This document shows, piece after piece, positions 9,022 to 18,706 of a DNA stretch of 64,000 nt. The DNA comes from Nemesobacter sp965249045. Lineage in GTDB: Bacteria > Desulfobacterota_D > UBA1144 > Nemesobacterales > Nemesobacteraceae. The stretch lies in assembly GCA_965249045.1 (NCBI GenBank), contig OZ252213.1:124001-188000 (forward strand). The letters run 5' to 3'. The stretch's first letter is position 1, and every line of letters begins with the position of its first letter. A model generated the notes under the pieces. That model did no database searches, had not been told where the DNA came from, and was given only the letters and a program-made list of their open reading frames with translations. The translations under genes were made by a program, and so were the position numbers.

Positions 9022-9308
9022 TCACCGTCTTTTTTCTTTCGCTTCCCGCATCTCGGCGTGAACCTCCTCGCGGATGACCTTGTCAGTGATGTCGGAGAGG
9101 TAGGAGTGAAGAGTGCCTCGGACAGCTGTTCGAACTCGGGCCAGAGCACCGTGTTGACGAAGCTCTCCGACACCCTGATGAGTAAGGTCTGCATGCGTAT
9201 CCGCTCGGCCGCCAGGCCAGCGGCGGTTCTTTCTCCATCGGTCTTGGCGCCCGCGAACAGGGCTTCAATTTTCCGCAGTTTCTCGCGAAGCGCTTGCTCG
9301 GACGTCAA
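9022..9308 (-). pseudogene. small conserved protein with one frameshift
   Basis: From a TTG at 9308 the frame reads LREKLRKIEALFAGAKTDGERTAAG, a start I associate with a small bacterial family of unknown role. After SEALFT near 9110 the expected continuation (HSYLSDITDKVIREEV and HAEMREAKEKRR) is found in another frame, ending at 9022. A two-base gain or one-base loss in the short CTCTTCACTC stretch explains it. The TTG overlaps the TPR gene stop, so they were an operon. Sequencing error is possible. Confidence 0.55.
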
Positions 9309-10210
9309 TTGTCATTTCCCCCGCCGCGGGACTTTCCGCTCTTCTCAAACTTCTTCTCCGCGGCGGCGAGGGCTCTTCTGGCCTCGGGGAAGTCGGGTCT
9401 CAGATCAAGGGCCGTCCAGAAATCCGCTATCGCGTCTCTGATACGCCCGAGATTCTGTTTGGCGAGTCCGCGGCCGTAATAAGCCCAGGAATCTTCGTTA
9501 AAAAAGCCGATAACCCGATTGTAATCAGCTATTGCTTCCTCGTGGCGGCCGAGACGGCTCTTTGCGTCCGCCAGATCACCGTAAATGTGCTCGAACTCGG
9601 GATCCAGGCGGATAACCTGATTGTAATCGTCTATCGCTTCCTCCAACCGTCCGAGCATTTCTCTCACGCCCGCGCGTTTGTAATAGGCTTCCGCGTTTTC
9701 GGGGTCAAGACGAATCGCTGAGTCGTAATCGTCAGAGGATTCTTCCAGGAGGTTAAGCTCTTCTTTCGGCGCGGCCCCGAAGATGTCAAGCCCCTCTTTA
9801 GCCGCGGCCCGGGAGAGGTAGGCCTGCGCGTTTTCGGGGTCGAGCCGGATCGCCTGGTCCAGATCTTCTATCGCTTCTTCGAACAGTTCCAGCGCAAGCT
9901 TCAAAGCGCCCCTGTAGCGGTAGGCTTCCGCGTTTTCGGGGTCGAGCCGGATCGCCCGGTCCAGATCTTCCATCGCTTCTTCGTCCGGGAAAATCTCGAT
10001 CTTGGCCGCCCCCCGCCCGCACCACGCGTCCGCGAGCCCGGGGTCAAGCCGGATCGCCTGATCAAACGCTTGAACGGCTTCTTTGTACATGTCCCAATCA
10101 AGTTCGTCGCGGCCACGGGCGCAGTACTCAAGCGCCAGGGAGCGGTCGTCCCGGGGGGTGTTTTTCACAAGCCTCAGCTTGCTTTTCCGTCTGTCAGGTT
10201 TTTCTTCCAT
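9305..10210 (-). CDS. tetratricopeptide repeat protein
   Basis: A 301-residue protein made of about eight consecutive TPR units; AIRLDPENAEAY-like cores recur about every 34 residues. It has a charged, lysine/arginine-rich N-terminus and a basic tail, with no signal peptide or membrane segment. An upstream in-frame start at 10261 would add 17 arginine-rich residues; I prefer the ATG at 10210. TPR arrays are protein-protein interaction scaffolds; the partner is unknown. It overlaps the frameshifted small gene downstream by four bases. Confidence 0.8.
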   Translation of the reverse strand: MEEKPDRRKSKLRLVKNTPRDDRSLALEYCARGRDELDWDMYKEAVQAFDQAIRLDPGLADAWCGRGAAKIEIFPDEEAMEDLDRAIRLDPENAEAYRYRGALKLALELFEEAIEDLDQAIRLDPENAQAYLSRAAAKEGLDIFGAAPKEELNLLEESSDDYDSAIRLDPENAEAYYKRAGVREMLGRLEEAIDDYNQVIRLDPEFEHIYGDLADAKSRLGRHEEAIADYNRVIGFFNEDSWAYYGRGLAKQNLGRIRDAIADFWTALDLRPDFPEARRALAAAEKKFEKSGKSRGGGNDN

Positions 10211-10614
10211 ATCGCTTCGCCTTCGCAGTAACAAATCCATGCAACGGGAAAAACATACCATAACACGGGACTGTCACGAATGGGAATGTTTTTAAGATCC
10301 GGGGTTTTTTCGGACCGGACGCGCAAGGTTTTTTCGTCGGGGTTGCTGAAAATTCCTCAAGCGCGGCGCCCACTCAACGCTCGCAACCGCGAGTGAAAGG
10401 AAAGTCTCGCGATGTCGTGTTGACCCGGGCAGCCAGAAATATTCTTGCCGAAAGTCTTATTGCCGTGTTTTACCTTACAACATGACACGACCGCCGGGAA
10501 CTCAACCCGCGCCAGCGCCCCGCCCGCGCGTCCGCCTGACACGGCCCGGGCATGCTTTCGTCCGCCGTCTTCCCAGGACCGTTCCATCGTCTGACTTCCC
10601 GGTTCCGCTTGTCT
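10211..10614 (-). other. intergenic region, no gene seen
   Basis: About 400 bases upstream of the TPR gene and downstream of the large HNH-like/TPR/PIN gene. Open frames here are short and compositionally unlike proteins. I see no convincing hairpin terminator or RNA. Confidence 0.4.
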
Positions 10615-13600
10615 TCAATTCGGATTACGTGATTTCCCGTGGTTATTTCCCTCCTCGGGGAAAACGAAGTACCCCGCTTCCCGAAGGCGGTCTCGGCACT
10701 CAAGCCGTCGTCTTGAAGTTATCGAACCCCGGGAAACCAGCGCGTCAAGAACATCCGGCGTCGAAAGCACCTGGACGGGAAGTTCCGCGCCCGCTCGGCG
10801 GCTGAAAAAGCCGTCGTCCGTAACAATCAAGTCGCATTCGCGCGCCAGAGCGCGCAGGCCGGCAACCGTATTTCCGTAAAGCGTGCTGCGTTCCTCGGCG
10901 CCCTCGCGAAGCTCCGCGGCCACTTTCACCTTACCCGACCCTATGCGGGAACAGAGAGCGGATCTTACGCGCTCTATGCCGCCTGAAATCTCCGCCGAAC
11001 TTCTTTCGTAACGAAGAAGCGCTTCGGTTTCCGACACGGTCGCAGGCGGAATGAAGACCCTGAAACCCGCGGATTTCAGTTCCCCGAGAATCCCCGCGCG
11101 CAGAAAACAGATGACCGTCGAAGCGTCGAGATACAATCGGGCCCCGTCGGCTACCTCTGGCTCCTCCGGCCCGGGAGATTCGTGAAATTCAGGGTAAACA
11201 AGGGCTTTTTCTTCCGCTTCGGCAGTGAGGCAGCCCTTTTCCCTCAATTTCTCCACGACGCGGCGGCACCCGACCAGAACGCCCGAGCGCTCCCCGATGT
11301 CCGCTTCTTCATCCATGAGGGAACCGACCCTGTAAAGCGGAGTCGAGCGAACGACAAGGCCCGCCGCGCCGTCATCCCGTTTTTCCGCCTCCGCTATCAG
11401 GGCGGCAAGCTCCGGCCCGACCCGCGAGGACAGGTCGCCGTCCGGCGCGCCGCCGTATTCAAGCTTCTCAAGCGTCCCCGCCGCCAGCAGACGATCCACC
11501 TCGCGCGCGTCCCTTACCAGTTCCCGGCGACGAAACGACGCGTTGCGTTTTTCCTCGAAAAGCCACGCGGGGGTGAGATGCGTAACGCGCACCGAGGCGA
11601 AAGCGTCAAGTGCCTCGTCAAGCAGGTCAAGAAAACCGAGGGTGACAAGCGCGGCGCAGTCAAATCCCGCAATCCCCGCGGCATCAAAGCGCGGCGGCGC
11701 ACATTCCGCGCCGCGCACCGGTATCGTACGCTTCGTCCGGGCGTCGTTTCGCGACAGGTTTTCCAAAGCGGGAAAGAATATCAGGTCGAAAAGAGACTCC
11801 CCGAGGAACCGGGCGGCAGGGGCCAGCGGAATCTCGGCGCGGCAAAGCCTGCGCCGGACATCCGATTCCCGGTAATCGCGGCCCGCGGGGCGCCCCGGCA
11901 CGGTTCCCAACCGCGGACGGCCACCGCCTGAAAGCAAAACGGCTTTTTCAAGCCCACGGTCAAGCTCTTCGCCGTCTTCCCATCCGGCCCTATCGGCCAC
12001 GGCGCGCACGGCTAAGATCGTCCGGGCGGTCGAGGCCGCCAGTTCCCCCGCGCCCTCAAGATCCAGCCGCGCGGCGAACCCCGCAAGATCCACCAGATCG
12101 CGGGCGCATCCAGACGCCTTCTCCAGATAGCGGCCGCGCGCCGCGGCGTAAAGCGCGTCCCAGTCGCAGAGGGAAACAGCGAGATCGGCCCGCAACCGCG
12201 CGTCGCCGCCGGAGTCAGAATTTTCCTCAAGTTCGCGGCGGAGTTCAAGGAGCGCGCCTTCCGAATAAAGAGCCCGGAGGTAAAGGGCCCTTATCCTGAC
12301 TGACATTTCCGCCAGTTCCCCGTTCTCCCTCACGAACCTGACAAGCCGCGCGGTACTCTTCGCCCTGACAAGAGCCACGGCCAATCTCTCCGCGCTACGA
12401 AGCGAGCGGGTTCTTTCGAACAGAATCTCGCAGTACTCGCAAAGAACGTCCCACTCGCCCCGGGCCTCAAGTTCGTCGGCAAGCTCGTGAGCACTCAGAA
12501 AACCGGCTTCGTCAAACCGCTTCTCAAGAGACTCGACCACCCTGTCGTCCTGGCGCGTATAAGCGACAAGAGACTCCAGATCTTCTCTCTCCGCGGCGGA
12601 GAGTTCCTCCCCGCCGAGAGTCCCGAGACACTCTGTCGCCCTTTCGCGGAGCAAGGCGGGGGAGCGCGGAGCGTTCTCTCCGGCAACAACAAGGGCGAGG
12701 CGGGCGCGGGCGGCGTCGGGGGAGACCCTGCCGTGAAGCGCCGCGTAACGCAGAATTTCCTCCTCCACCGCCCCCGAGTCAAGACCGATCCCGAAATGGA
12801 GACCGAGGCGGACAAGGTGAAAAGCCGTCCCCGGACCTCGAAACCTCTCCCTGAAACGCTCGGCCGCCGTCTCGGAGCGGTCGGGACCGGAGAGTTCAAG
12901 CCAGAACCGGTACTGCTCGCATTCCTTCGCCGCGGCGAAACAGCCCGCCTCCCGTACCGCCCCCTCAGCGAGCCCGAACAGTTCGCGCGCTTTTTCGCGG
13001 TCGCCGAGCGCGGCCGCTTCAGATGACAGGTGGAACTCCTCCGAGTAAAAAGGAGGCCGACGGCGCAGGACCGGGCGGAGTTCGTCCGGCACGGCCGAGA
13101 GCGTACGGGTTATCGCTATCAGATAGCCGAGCGCGGGGTTTTCAAGCGGACATTCATCCCCAAGCGCGTCAAGCAGAACCCGCGACTGGGCCCATCGGCC
13201 GAGTTCGAGCTGACACTCCAGAAGAAAATACCGGCCGTCGGGATCAAGGTCCGTCGCGTCTATCCCGGCAGTCTTCACCCAGTCGACCGCGCGGGCCGGG
13301 CCGCGGTCGCGGGAAATTATCTCGAGAACCGCCGAGCGGGCCTCGGGCGAACCGACGCCGGACAGAGTCCCCACGGCGCTTTCCGCGCCGTCCCTGCCGA
13401 GCGAGACAAATGCGTCGGCAAGCACGGTTTCCGCGGGGTTTCCGAGACTTTTCACCGCGTCGAGGCATTTTTCCGCCTCGCCCGGATTTCCCGCGAGCGC
13501 GAGTATCCGCAAGCACCACGCGAGCGCCCTGCTTCTTGCGGGATCGGGACCACCGGAGAGATCCCCCCGCTTGAGTCTCGCCGCGAACCGGGACGCGCGG

Positions 13601-14076
13601 TCGGCGGCTTCAAATTCCTCGAAAAACCGGAACTTTCCGAGCGCGGCGACCCCGTTTTCGATCTCTCTCGCGACAAGAGCTTCCAGAAAGCAATCCTCGG
13701 ACACCTCGGCGGATTCCGAAAAACTCCGCCCGCGCGCCGCCGCTTCCCGCTCGCGCTTCCAAAGAGCAAGCTCCGCGGCGGGATGGCGCTGGTGCCGCCC
13801 GGCCGCCGTTTCGTGGTGGCGCGGGCAAAGCAAAACGAGGTTCCGCGGAGAATTGAATTCCTCTGACGTAAGCCCGGGTTTCCCCCTTGGCCCCTCTTCG
13901 GCGACGGCATAAACGGGGCATGCCCGGCCGATGACGCGGACGGGGCAACTTTCCGAAGACGGTTCGACCAGAACGGCGGCGCATTCGGGATGCGCACACC
14001 GGTTTCCGCTCAGGAAAAACAGCTCTTGGTATGTCTCTATGGAGATGTCTTTTTTCGAAGCAAGGTTTTTAAACAC
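10615..14076 (-). CDS. large HNH-like / TPR-like / PIN multidomain protein
   Basis: A 1153-residue protein starting at GTG with an AGGAGG site 9 bases upstream. Residues 20-105 resemble an HNH endonuclease: CAHPEC (27-32) and NLVLLCPRHHETA (79-91). The central AHI-type histidine is replaced (ACPVYAV), so cleavage activity is doubtful. Residues about 110-700 are helical and TPR-like. About 760-960 contains a PIN-like fold (FDCAALVTLGFLDLL). Residues 981-1130 are a clear PIN domain with D984, E1016 and D1087/D1088. GC is higher than in neighbouring genes. It stands alone. I infer an RNA-cleaving defence or stress protein. Confidence 0.75.
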   Translation of the reverse strand: MFKNLASKKDISIETYQELFFLSGNRCAHPECAAVLVEPSSESCPVRVIGRACPVYAVAEEGPRGKPGLTSEEFNSPRNLVLLCPRHHETAAGRHQRHPAAELALWKREREAAARGRSFSESAEVSEDCFLEALVAREIENGVAALGKFRFFEEFEAADRASRFAARLKRGDLSGGPDPARSRALAWCLRILALAGNPGEAEKCLDAVKSLGNPAETVLADAFVSLGRDGAESAVGTLSGVGSPEARSAVLEIISRDRGPARAVDWVKTAGIDATDLDPDGRYFLLECQLELGRWAQSRVLLDALGDECPLENPALGYLIAITRTLSAVPDELRPVLRRRPPFYSEEFHLSSEAAALGDREKARELFGLAEGAVREAGCFAAAKECEQYRFWLELSGPDRSETAAERFRERFRGPGTAFHLVRLGLHFGIGLDSGAVEEEILRYAALHGRVSPDAARARLALVVAGENAPRSPALLRERATECLGTLGGEELSAAEREDLESLVAYTRQDDRVVESLEKRFDEAGFLSAHELADELEARGEWDVLCEYCEILFERTRSLRSAERLAVALVRAKSTARLVRFVRENGELAEMSVRIRALYLRALYSEGALLELRRELEENSDSGGDARLRADLAVSLCDWDALYAAARGRYLEKASGCARDLVDLAGFAARLDLEGAGELAASTARTILAVRAVADRAGWEDGEELDRGLEKAVLLSGGGRPRLGTVPGRPAGRDYRESDVRRRLCRAEIPLAPAARFLGESLFDLIFFPALENLSRNDARTKRTIPVRGAECAPPRFDAAGIAGFDCAALVTLGFLDLLDEALDAFASVRVTHLTPAWLFEEKRNASFRRRELVRDAREVDRLLAAGTLEKLEYGGAPDGDLSSRVGPELAALIAEAEKRDDGAAGLVVRSTPLYRVGSLMDEEADIGERSGVLVGCRRVVEKLREKGCLTAEAEEKALVYPEFHESPGPEEPEVADGARLYLDASTVICFLRAGILGELKSAGFRVFIPPATVSETEALLRYERSSAEISGGIERVRSALCSRIGSGKVKVAAELREGAEERSTLYGNTVAGLRALARECDLIVTDDGFFSRRAGAELPVQVLSTPDVLDALVSRGSITSRRRLECRDRLREAGYFVFPEEGNNHGKSRNPN

Positions 14077-14217
14077 CGCGGAGCACCTCCTGCGAATTTA
14101 ATCGTGAAGTCCGACCCTCGAACAGAACTTTATTCAAAACGCGTTCATACGCCGGAGGGACGGTTCAGCCCTCAGGGACAAGTTGTTTGACGCGCTTAAG
14201 CCATGGCATTCCCCCGG

Positions 14218-14490
14218 TCAATTAACGCGGCGGACGGCGCTGCAAGGCACTTCCGCGTCCCATACGGCTTCAAAATTCGTAATAGGCGCGGTGTCGTCTC
14301 CCGAATCCGGAGTGTACAGCCTTGATATTCCCGCTTCAGTCTCAGGCACCGCAACCGCACCTGAAAACTCGATGGTCAATAACAACAATGGTTTGCCTCG
14401 TAAAATTCTCAGCAACTCTAGTTTAACAGGAATTTTATTGCCAAAAAAGATAGAGGTTCCCCCGACCCACAAGTTCCCCGCGGCGCGCAT
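14218..14490 (-). CDS. uncertain open reading frame
   Basis: A 90-residue frame directly behind the IS3 orfA remnant, starting four bases after its stop. The composition is plausible (hydrophobic strand KPLLLLTIEFSGAVAV), but I find no family. It could be the broken start of whatever gene the IS3 element landed in, or simply noise. Confidence 0.25.
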   Translation of the reverse strand: MRAAGNLWVGGTSIFFGNKIPVKLELLRILRGKPLLLLTIEFSGAVAVPETEAGISRLYTPDSGDDTAPITNFEAVWDAEVPCSAVRRVN

Positions 14491-14493
14491 GGT

Positions 14494-14753
14494 CTAGCGA
14501 CTGAGCGTTCTGGATAAAAAATCATTCTCAAGCGTCAACTGGTCTATCTCGGCTTGAAGTTCCTTTATCCGCTTCTCCTCCAAGGCCTTTTGCCCGAAAC
14601 GCCCCCGAAAACACCTTCCTCGTTCTCCGCAAGCCGCTTCTTCCAGATACTGATCCGGTTCGGATGCACCCCAAACCGCCTGGACAGCTCCGCCGCCGAC
14701 TTGTCCACCTTGGCCCTGAACTCCGGTGAATTATTGTGCCTCTTGTCTCTCAT
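14494..14753 (-). pseudogene. IS3-family orfA transposase remnant
   Basis: The product begins MRDKRHNNSPEFRAKVDKSA and contains the HTH segment LSRRFGVHPNRISIWKKRL of IS3 orfA proteins. Near 14595 the frame shifts, and the leucine-zipper end EEKRIKELQAEIDQLTLEN and DFLSRTL follows in another frame to a stop at 14494. No orfB (DDE integrase) is present downstream. A TGTCCGAAGAAATCAGAC sequence at about 14793-14811 (minus strand) may be the left end of the element. Confidence 0.7.
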
Positions 14754-15082
14754 TGCGTACTTCCTTGTACCCGATTAATATCCTGAACCTTGTCTGATTT
14801 CTTCGGACAACTTCTAAAAGTGCCCGAAGAAATTCCTTCCCGTCGGCCGCCGACGTAACCGCCGAAGATGAAACCCGACATCCGCAAGCGTCCTCTGATG
14901 ACATGATAGCTGTTCTGTCGCATTTTTCCTGTCGCCCCCCGTCAGAGTTGAATTACGGTAAAATAGACTTATCCTGTTCCCTGAACCGACTTGAGTTCAC
15001 GCGAAAGGTCTGAGAGAATCTCAGGATTGCGTAAACTAATATCTGAATCAGGGTATAACCGCTTCACCGTCAAACTGGGTAA

Positions 15083-15949
15083 ATGTCTAAGACTCACGAA
15101 ACACAAAAAAACGGAAAAGACCCGGTCGCTAAAAGAAATACCCCCGATGAAGAGACGCTTGGACCGAAGGATAGTTCTGCGACGGATAAGCACCTCAGGT
15201 ATATGTTGTTTCGGGCCCAGCAACTCGTTTGGGAGGCTTGGGATTTCAGGTACAAACGTGACAGGGTGACTTGCGCGGAAGAGGCCCTGGCTCTTTCGGA
15301 TATGTGCGCGGACGCCTTTATATTGCTCGCGCAAGAGGTAAGAGGCGTGCTCGAGAAGCGCCGCTATTACGAGAGGGCCGTCGCCGCGGGTAAACGCGCC
15401 GTTGAGTTCGAATTCGGCCCCGACGCGCTTACCCGCAAAGGGGTGCCTTTCTGGAAAGATGTAGATACCCGTCCCTACATGAGAGCGCTTTATGGTCTTT
15501 CCTTTTGTCTGTGGGATACGGGGGAGAGACACGAAGCGGTGGCGATCCTCAGGGAACTGCTTCGGCTTAACCCCGATGACAATCAGGGCAACCGCACCAC
15601 TCTCGTTACCAGACTGTTCGGCATCGGCGATCTGTCCGGCGCGGCGAATATTCTGAAAACATACAGGGAGCCTTCCCTTGCGGACTGGGCGTGGAACAAC
15701 GCGCTTTTGCTGTTTCTAACGGAGGGCCCGTCAACGGAAGCCGACGCGGCGCTTGAGAACGCCCGCGACAAGAACCGATTTGTTGCCGACCTGTTGACCG
15801 GTGTCAAACAGGTGCCCCGAACCGCGCCGTCGTATTATGCTCTGGGATCGCGCGAAGAGGCGGTCGCGTACGTAATATTCAACAGGGAAAACTGGGCGGC
15901 CGCAAAGCGCGCGCTGCTCTGGGTTTCGGAGAAAACAGAAGGAAAGTGA
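15083..15949 (+). CDS. ST7-like TPR protein, paralogue 1
   Basis: A 288-residue soluble protein with no signal sequence. Conserved features shared with two paralogues in this window are YMLFRAQQLVWEAWD, the ALALSDMCADAFILLA helix, YYERAVAAGKRAVE, DTRPYMRALYGLSFCLWDTGE, LLRLNPDDNQGNR and a C-terminal ALLWVSEKT. This resembles the bacterial relatives of the ST7 family, a TPR-like helical repeat. The function is unknown. Its last bases abut a truncated DUF6361 gene on the opposite strand. Confidence 0.72.
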   Translation: MSKTHETQKNGKDPVAKRNTPDEETLGPKDSSATDKHLRYMLFRAQQLVWEAWDFRYKRDRVTCAEEALALSDMCADAFILLAQEVRGVLEKRRYYERAVAAGKRAVEFEFGPDALTRKGVPFWKDVDTRPYMRALYGLSFCLWDTGERHEAVAILRELLRLNPDDNQGNRTTLVTRLFGIGDLSGAANILKTYREPSLADWAWNNALLLFLTEGPSTEADAALENARDKNRFVADLLTGVKQVPRTAPSYYALGSREEAVAYVIFNRENWAAAKRALLWVSEKTEGK

Positions 15950-15952
15950 TGT

Positions 15953-16267
15953 CCCGCACCAAGGAGACGGTGCTTGATCGGCATCGGGAATCAGTGCCGT
16001 TTCCATCTGGCGGGCTTTTTCGGCGAAAGCGGGCGGAGACACGTGTTTTCTTTCAAGTTCCGTGTAGACCCAGGGAACGAAAAGCATGTACCGAAGACGC
16101 GTCTGGATAGTACTCGTACCGGGGAACAACCTGTCCGCGAACGAATCCCTTAGGGCCCCAAGACCAAGCTCCTCCCGGCTGTCCTTCTCGTGAAAAAGCG
16201 ACAGGACGCGAAGGGCCCGCTCCCGGGCGGCCGGGTCGTGGTCTATCCATGTTAAAGCGGACGGCAT
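15953..16267 (-). pseudogene. DUF6361 gene, 3'-truncated
   Basis: The first 105 or so residues (ALTWIDHDPAARERALRVLS, EKDSREELGLGALRDSFADR, LFPGTSTIQTRLRYMLFVPW) are a clear N-terminus of the DUF6361 family, whose members I recall as about 400 residues long. The frame then runs antisense through the end of the ST7-like gene, so the rest of the gene was lost at that junction. A 22-base sequence immediately upstream of the start (16273-16294) recurs at 33732-33753. Confidence 0.7.
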
Positions 16268-16299
16268 TCCCAAGATTCTCCGTTACGTCTCACCAGTGG

Positions 16300-17055
16300 T
16301 TACTTCCCTTTCAGCCTGAACAGCAGAAGGGCCATGTTCCAGCCCCATTCGCCCAGGAACGGTTCCCTGTAAGTTTCCAGAATATCCGCTACGCCCGCCA
16401 GGTCGCCAAGGGCAAACAGCATGGAGACGAGAAAGGAGCGCATGCCCTGGTTATCGTTGGGATTCAGGTGAAGCACCTCCTTCAGGCGGGCGACCGATTC
16501 CTCCCTCTCTCCCATCTCCCACATGCATTCGGAAAGACCCCCAAGAGCCCGCATGTAGGGACGCGTCTGCAGTATCCCCCCAGAAATGCCCTGCATCCTC
16601 GGTGAAAGCGTCCGGTCCGAGTTCAAGCCTGACGGCGCTTTCCCCCGCCGCCACGGCACGCTCGTAAAAGTCCCGCGACTCGACTATATCCTTGGTTTCC
16701 TCCGCAAGAACCACCCAAGCGTCCGCGCAGAGATCCGAGAGGGCGAGGGTTTTTTCGCCAGAGCGATTCTCTCGCGCCTGTTTCCGGCCTCCCAGGCGTC
16801 GTACATGACATCCTGCGCGCGGCTCAGCAAGGCAAGCCCGTCGACATCGGACGCGACCGCGTCCCCGCGGGCGGAAGGAAAGGCCGTCCCCGCGATCCGG
16901 GACATCACGGCTTCCATGGATCGGGGATCCGGAAGGTCGTGCTCAGTGTCCGCGCCGACCCCGAAGGCTTCGCCGACACAGTCGAGGTTCCCCCTAGGTT
17001 TCCTTGACGTCCGGTTTTTCCCAGATCTGCTTTTGCGGTTCTTTTTCTTCACCAT
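16300..17055 (-). pseudogene. ST7-like TPR protein, paralogue 2 (broken)
   Basis: Homologous to the intact gene 28689..29672 throughout. Three successive frames supply the pieces: residues up to the AGNRRERIALAKK region, then CADAWVVLAEETKDIVES, ending in DAFTEDAGHFWG, then TRPYMRALGGLSECMWEMGE to the stop. So at least two single-base frameshifts are present, near 16730 and 16580. The C-terminus is also internally deleted: LLLFR jumps straight to LKGK. Upstream DNA matches that of the intact paralogue (GCCCCCGAATTATATTTT). Confidence 0.8.
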
Positions 17056-17185
17056 GCGGTTTCACCCCCAGGCAACACTGAAGCGGCCGTCGCGGCTTCA
17101 GTTTTTTTGTTTGCCCCCGAATTATATTTTTCCGTGGTTTCATAAGAAAATTGAAAAAGAGAAAAAGATTAGAATAAGAATTACA

Positions 17186-17575
17186 ATGGAAAGAGAAGTT
17201 GAGGCAAGAACTTCGGGTGAACCTGAACAGGGTTTGTCGGTTTCTGAATATACCCCCCGTCGCGTGTTTCCTTTTAGGAAGGAAGGGCCCGGCGGGGTTA
17301 TTTTCCCCGATGAGGAAGTTCGCATGAATGAATCTTCCAGTAAGCTTGTCTCTTTTTGCCGCTCGGAATCTCCTCCGCATTGCCAAGACGGAATAGGCCG
17401 TTGCGACAATAAAATTTTTGCCAAAAGCAGTGTTGTTAAAAGTTTTCGGCTGTATGCGGAGACCTTAGAGAAACTCGAACCCCCGCCCGTGGATATCACA
17501 CATTGGGCAATTGACGTCAGACGGAAGTTCGCGCAGAAACGAGTTTCGGCCTTGAAACCGCCCCTCTGCCCCTGA
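17186..17575 (+). CDS. small protein in duplicated segment (copy A), NYN-associated N-terminus
   Basis: A 129-residue frame. Its first 45 residues (SEYTPRRVFPFRKEGPGGVIF) are nearly identical to those encoded at 19942..20050 in the second copy, where the frame leads into a NYN-nuclease start (SFFIDGQHLF). In copy A the sequence after NESSSKLVSF no longer matches NYN, so it is probably a decayed NYN protein rather than a functional gene. It lies 230 bases before the HicB-like gene. Confidence 0.4.
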   Translation: MEREVEARTSGEPEQGLSVSEYTPRRVFPFRKEGPGGVIFPDEEVRMNESSSKLVSFCRSESPPHCQDGIGRCDNKIFAKSSVVKSFRLYAETLEKLEPPPVDITHWAIDVRRKFAQKRVSALKPPLCP

Positions 17576-17689
17576 GAACGTGTGAGCATTTTATTACGGG
17601 GTCGAACGTTCCGGGACTTCGCCAGATTGCTGATCGAGGAGGCACGGCGCCGTGGCGAAGGTTGAAACAATGATTCTCATGCTTCTAAC

Positions 17690-18080
17690 AACAGGCTCAA
17701 ATGGAGTCCGTAAGTATCGGCTCGAAAGAACCGGACCCGCACACTGCGGGGCGAAAACGCTTGATAAAATCTTTCTATTTCGTTATAAACGGACAGGAAT
17801 CCGAAATGGCAGAACAAACCGCTGAAACAGGTTTCGACGAAGAAACCATGAGGGTGATCGGTTACCGGGAAGACGTCCTGTGGTACGCTCCCGAACTGGA
17901 AGCCAGCATTTTAGGGCACGGGGAAACTTTCGAAGAAGCCACGAGCCTGCTTGGGGAATTGATTCGGGACCAGATCGGGTTTTGCAATGAAAACGGCATG
18001 TCGTATCATTACGCGACCGAAGAAAAATATTTCCGGTTATACGAAGAATTGAAAAACAGGGAATCAGGGACCGGGAACGC
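17690..18080 (+). repeat. duplicated segment, HicB-like copy A
   Basis: Together with the upstream block 17109..17442 this matches 19890..20206 plus 20240..20640 in the same order and orientation. The two copies bracket the ECF sigma cluster (18260..19770), which is on the opposite strand. Confidence 0.7.
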
Positions 18081-18150
18081 GAAGTCCGATAGGTCTATTG
18101 AAATTACCTGTTCACTCCCTACTGAAAATCAACGGCCAAAGATAGATTAA
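17806..18150 (+). CDS. HicB-like small protein, copy A
   Basis: From the ATG at 17806 (preceded by AGGA), a 114-residue protein. RVIGYREDVLWYAPELEASI followed by LGHGETFEEATSLL is the strand-strand-helix of the HicB/DUF1902 fold. There is no HicA partner next to it. A close paralogue is at 20367..20657 (about 75 percent identical by eye through the fold). The upstream 35 codons of the same frame are also conserved in both copies, but the ATG context favours this start. Confidence 0.6.
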   Translation: MAEQTAETGFDEETMRVIGYREDVLWYAPELEASILGHGETFEEATSLLGELIRDQIGFCNENGMSYHYATEEKYFRLYEELKNRESGTGNAKSDRSIEITCSLPTENQRPKID

Positions 18151-18259
18151 TTTTCCATCGGTCGTTTCGGTGTTCTTTCAAGATAGAGTTCATGTCCCGT
18201 CCCAGGGCTTATTCTCACGAAATCCGCCGAACGGTCAAATGAACTCTTTTGCGTCTGAC

Positions 18260-18706
18260 TCAATTCGTCCGCGCGGCTTGCCTGAACCTGGATGACCGGC
18301 GGAACATATCCGCCAGAGCCTTGCGTTCCTCCTGATTAAGTTCGGATGCTGTCTCGACGATAACTTCAACAATCCGCTGCTTTTGCCTTTGGCGTTCCAC
18401 GAGCATTTTATTCATGCTCTCCCGGTAAGCCGCGGCATCGAAATGCTCTGCCTCGAGAATCGCAATCGTCTCTTCGCGCAACTGCCGTTTCGCCTTTTTC
18501 CCCTCGACACCGGGAAGCACGGCTCGCAGTTTTTCCTTAAGTTCGGCGCGCCTTGTTTCCGGAAGGGAGGACCCGTCAAGCAAAGCGGCGATATCTTCCC
18601 CTCGCTTCGCTCCTTGACGGTCACAGCCGCGCCCTGCGGCAAAACCGACGAGGACAACGCCGAGGACGACCGATACCAGTATGAATAATCTAGCCGGGTT
18701 TCTCAT
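18260..18706 (-). CDS. Spy/CpxP-like periplasmic protein
   Basis: A 148-residue protein with an N-terminal signal anchor (FILVSVVLGVVLVGFAAG) and a helical, charged periplasmic part (LRAVLPGVEGKKAKRQ, NQEERKALADMFRRSS) resembling the LTXXQ-type metal-stress proteins Spy, CpxP and CnrX. The ATG overlaps the stop of the membrane anti-sigma-like gene by four bases (ATGA). In related loci such proteins act as sensors for a neighbouring ECF sigma/anti-sigma pair, which fits the neighbours here. Confidence 0.65.
   Translation of the reverse strand: MRNPARLFILVSVVLGVVLVGFAAGRGCDRQGAKRGEDIAALLDGSSLPETRRAELKEKLRAVLPGVEGKKAKRQLREETIAILEAEHFDAAAYRESMNKMLVERQRQKQRIVEVIVETASELNQEERKALADMFRRSSRFRQAARTN

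Noticed and set aside
12487..13866. Several long plus-strand open frames inside the HNH-like/TPR/PIN gene
   Set aside because: GC-rich coding strand gives long shadow frames; they are arginine/proline-rich without domains.
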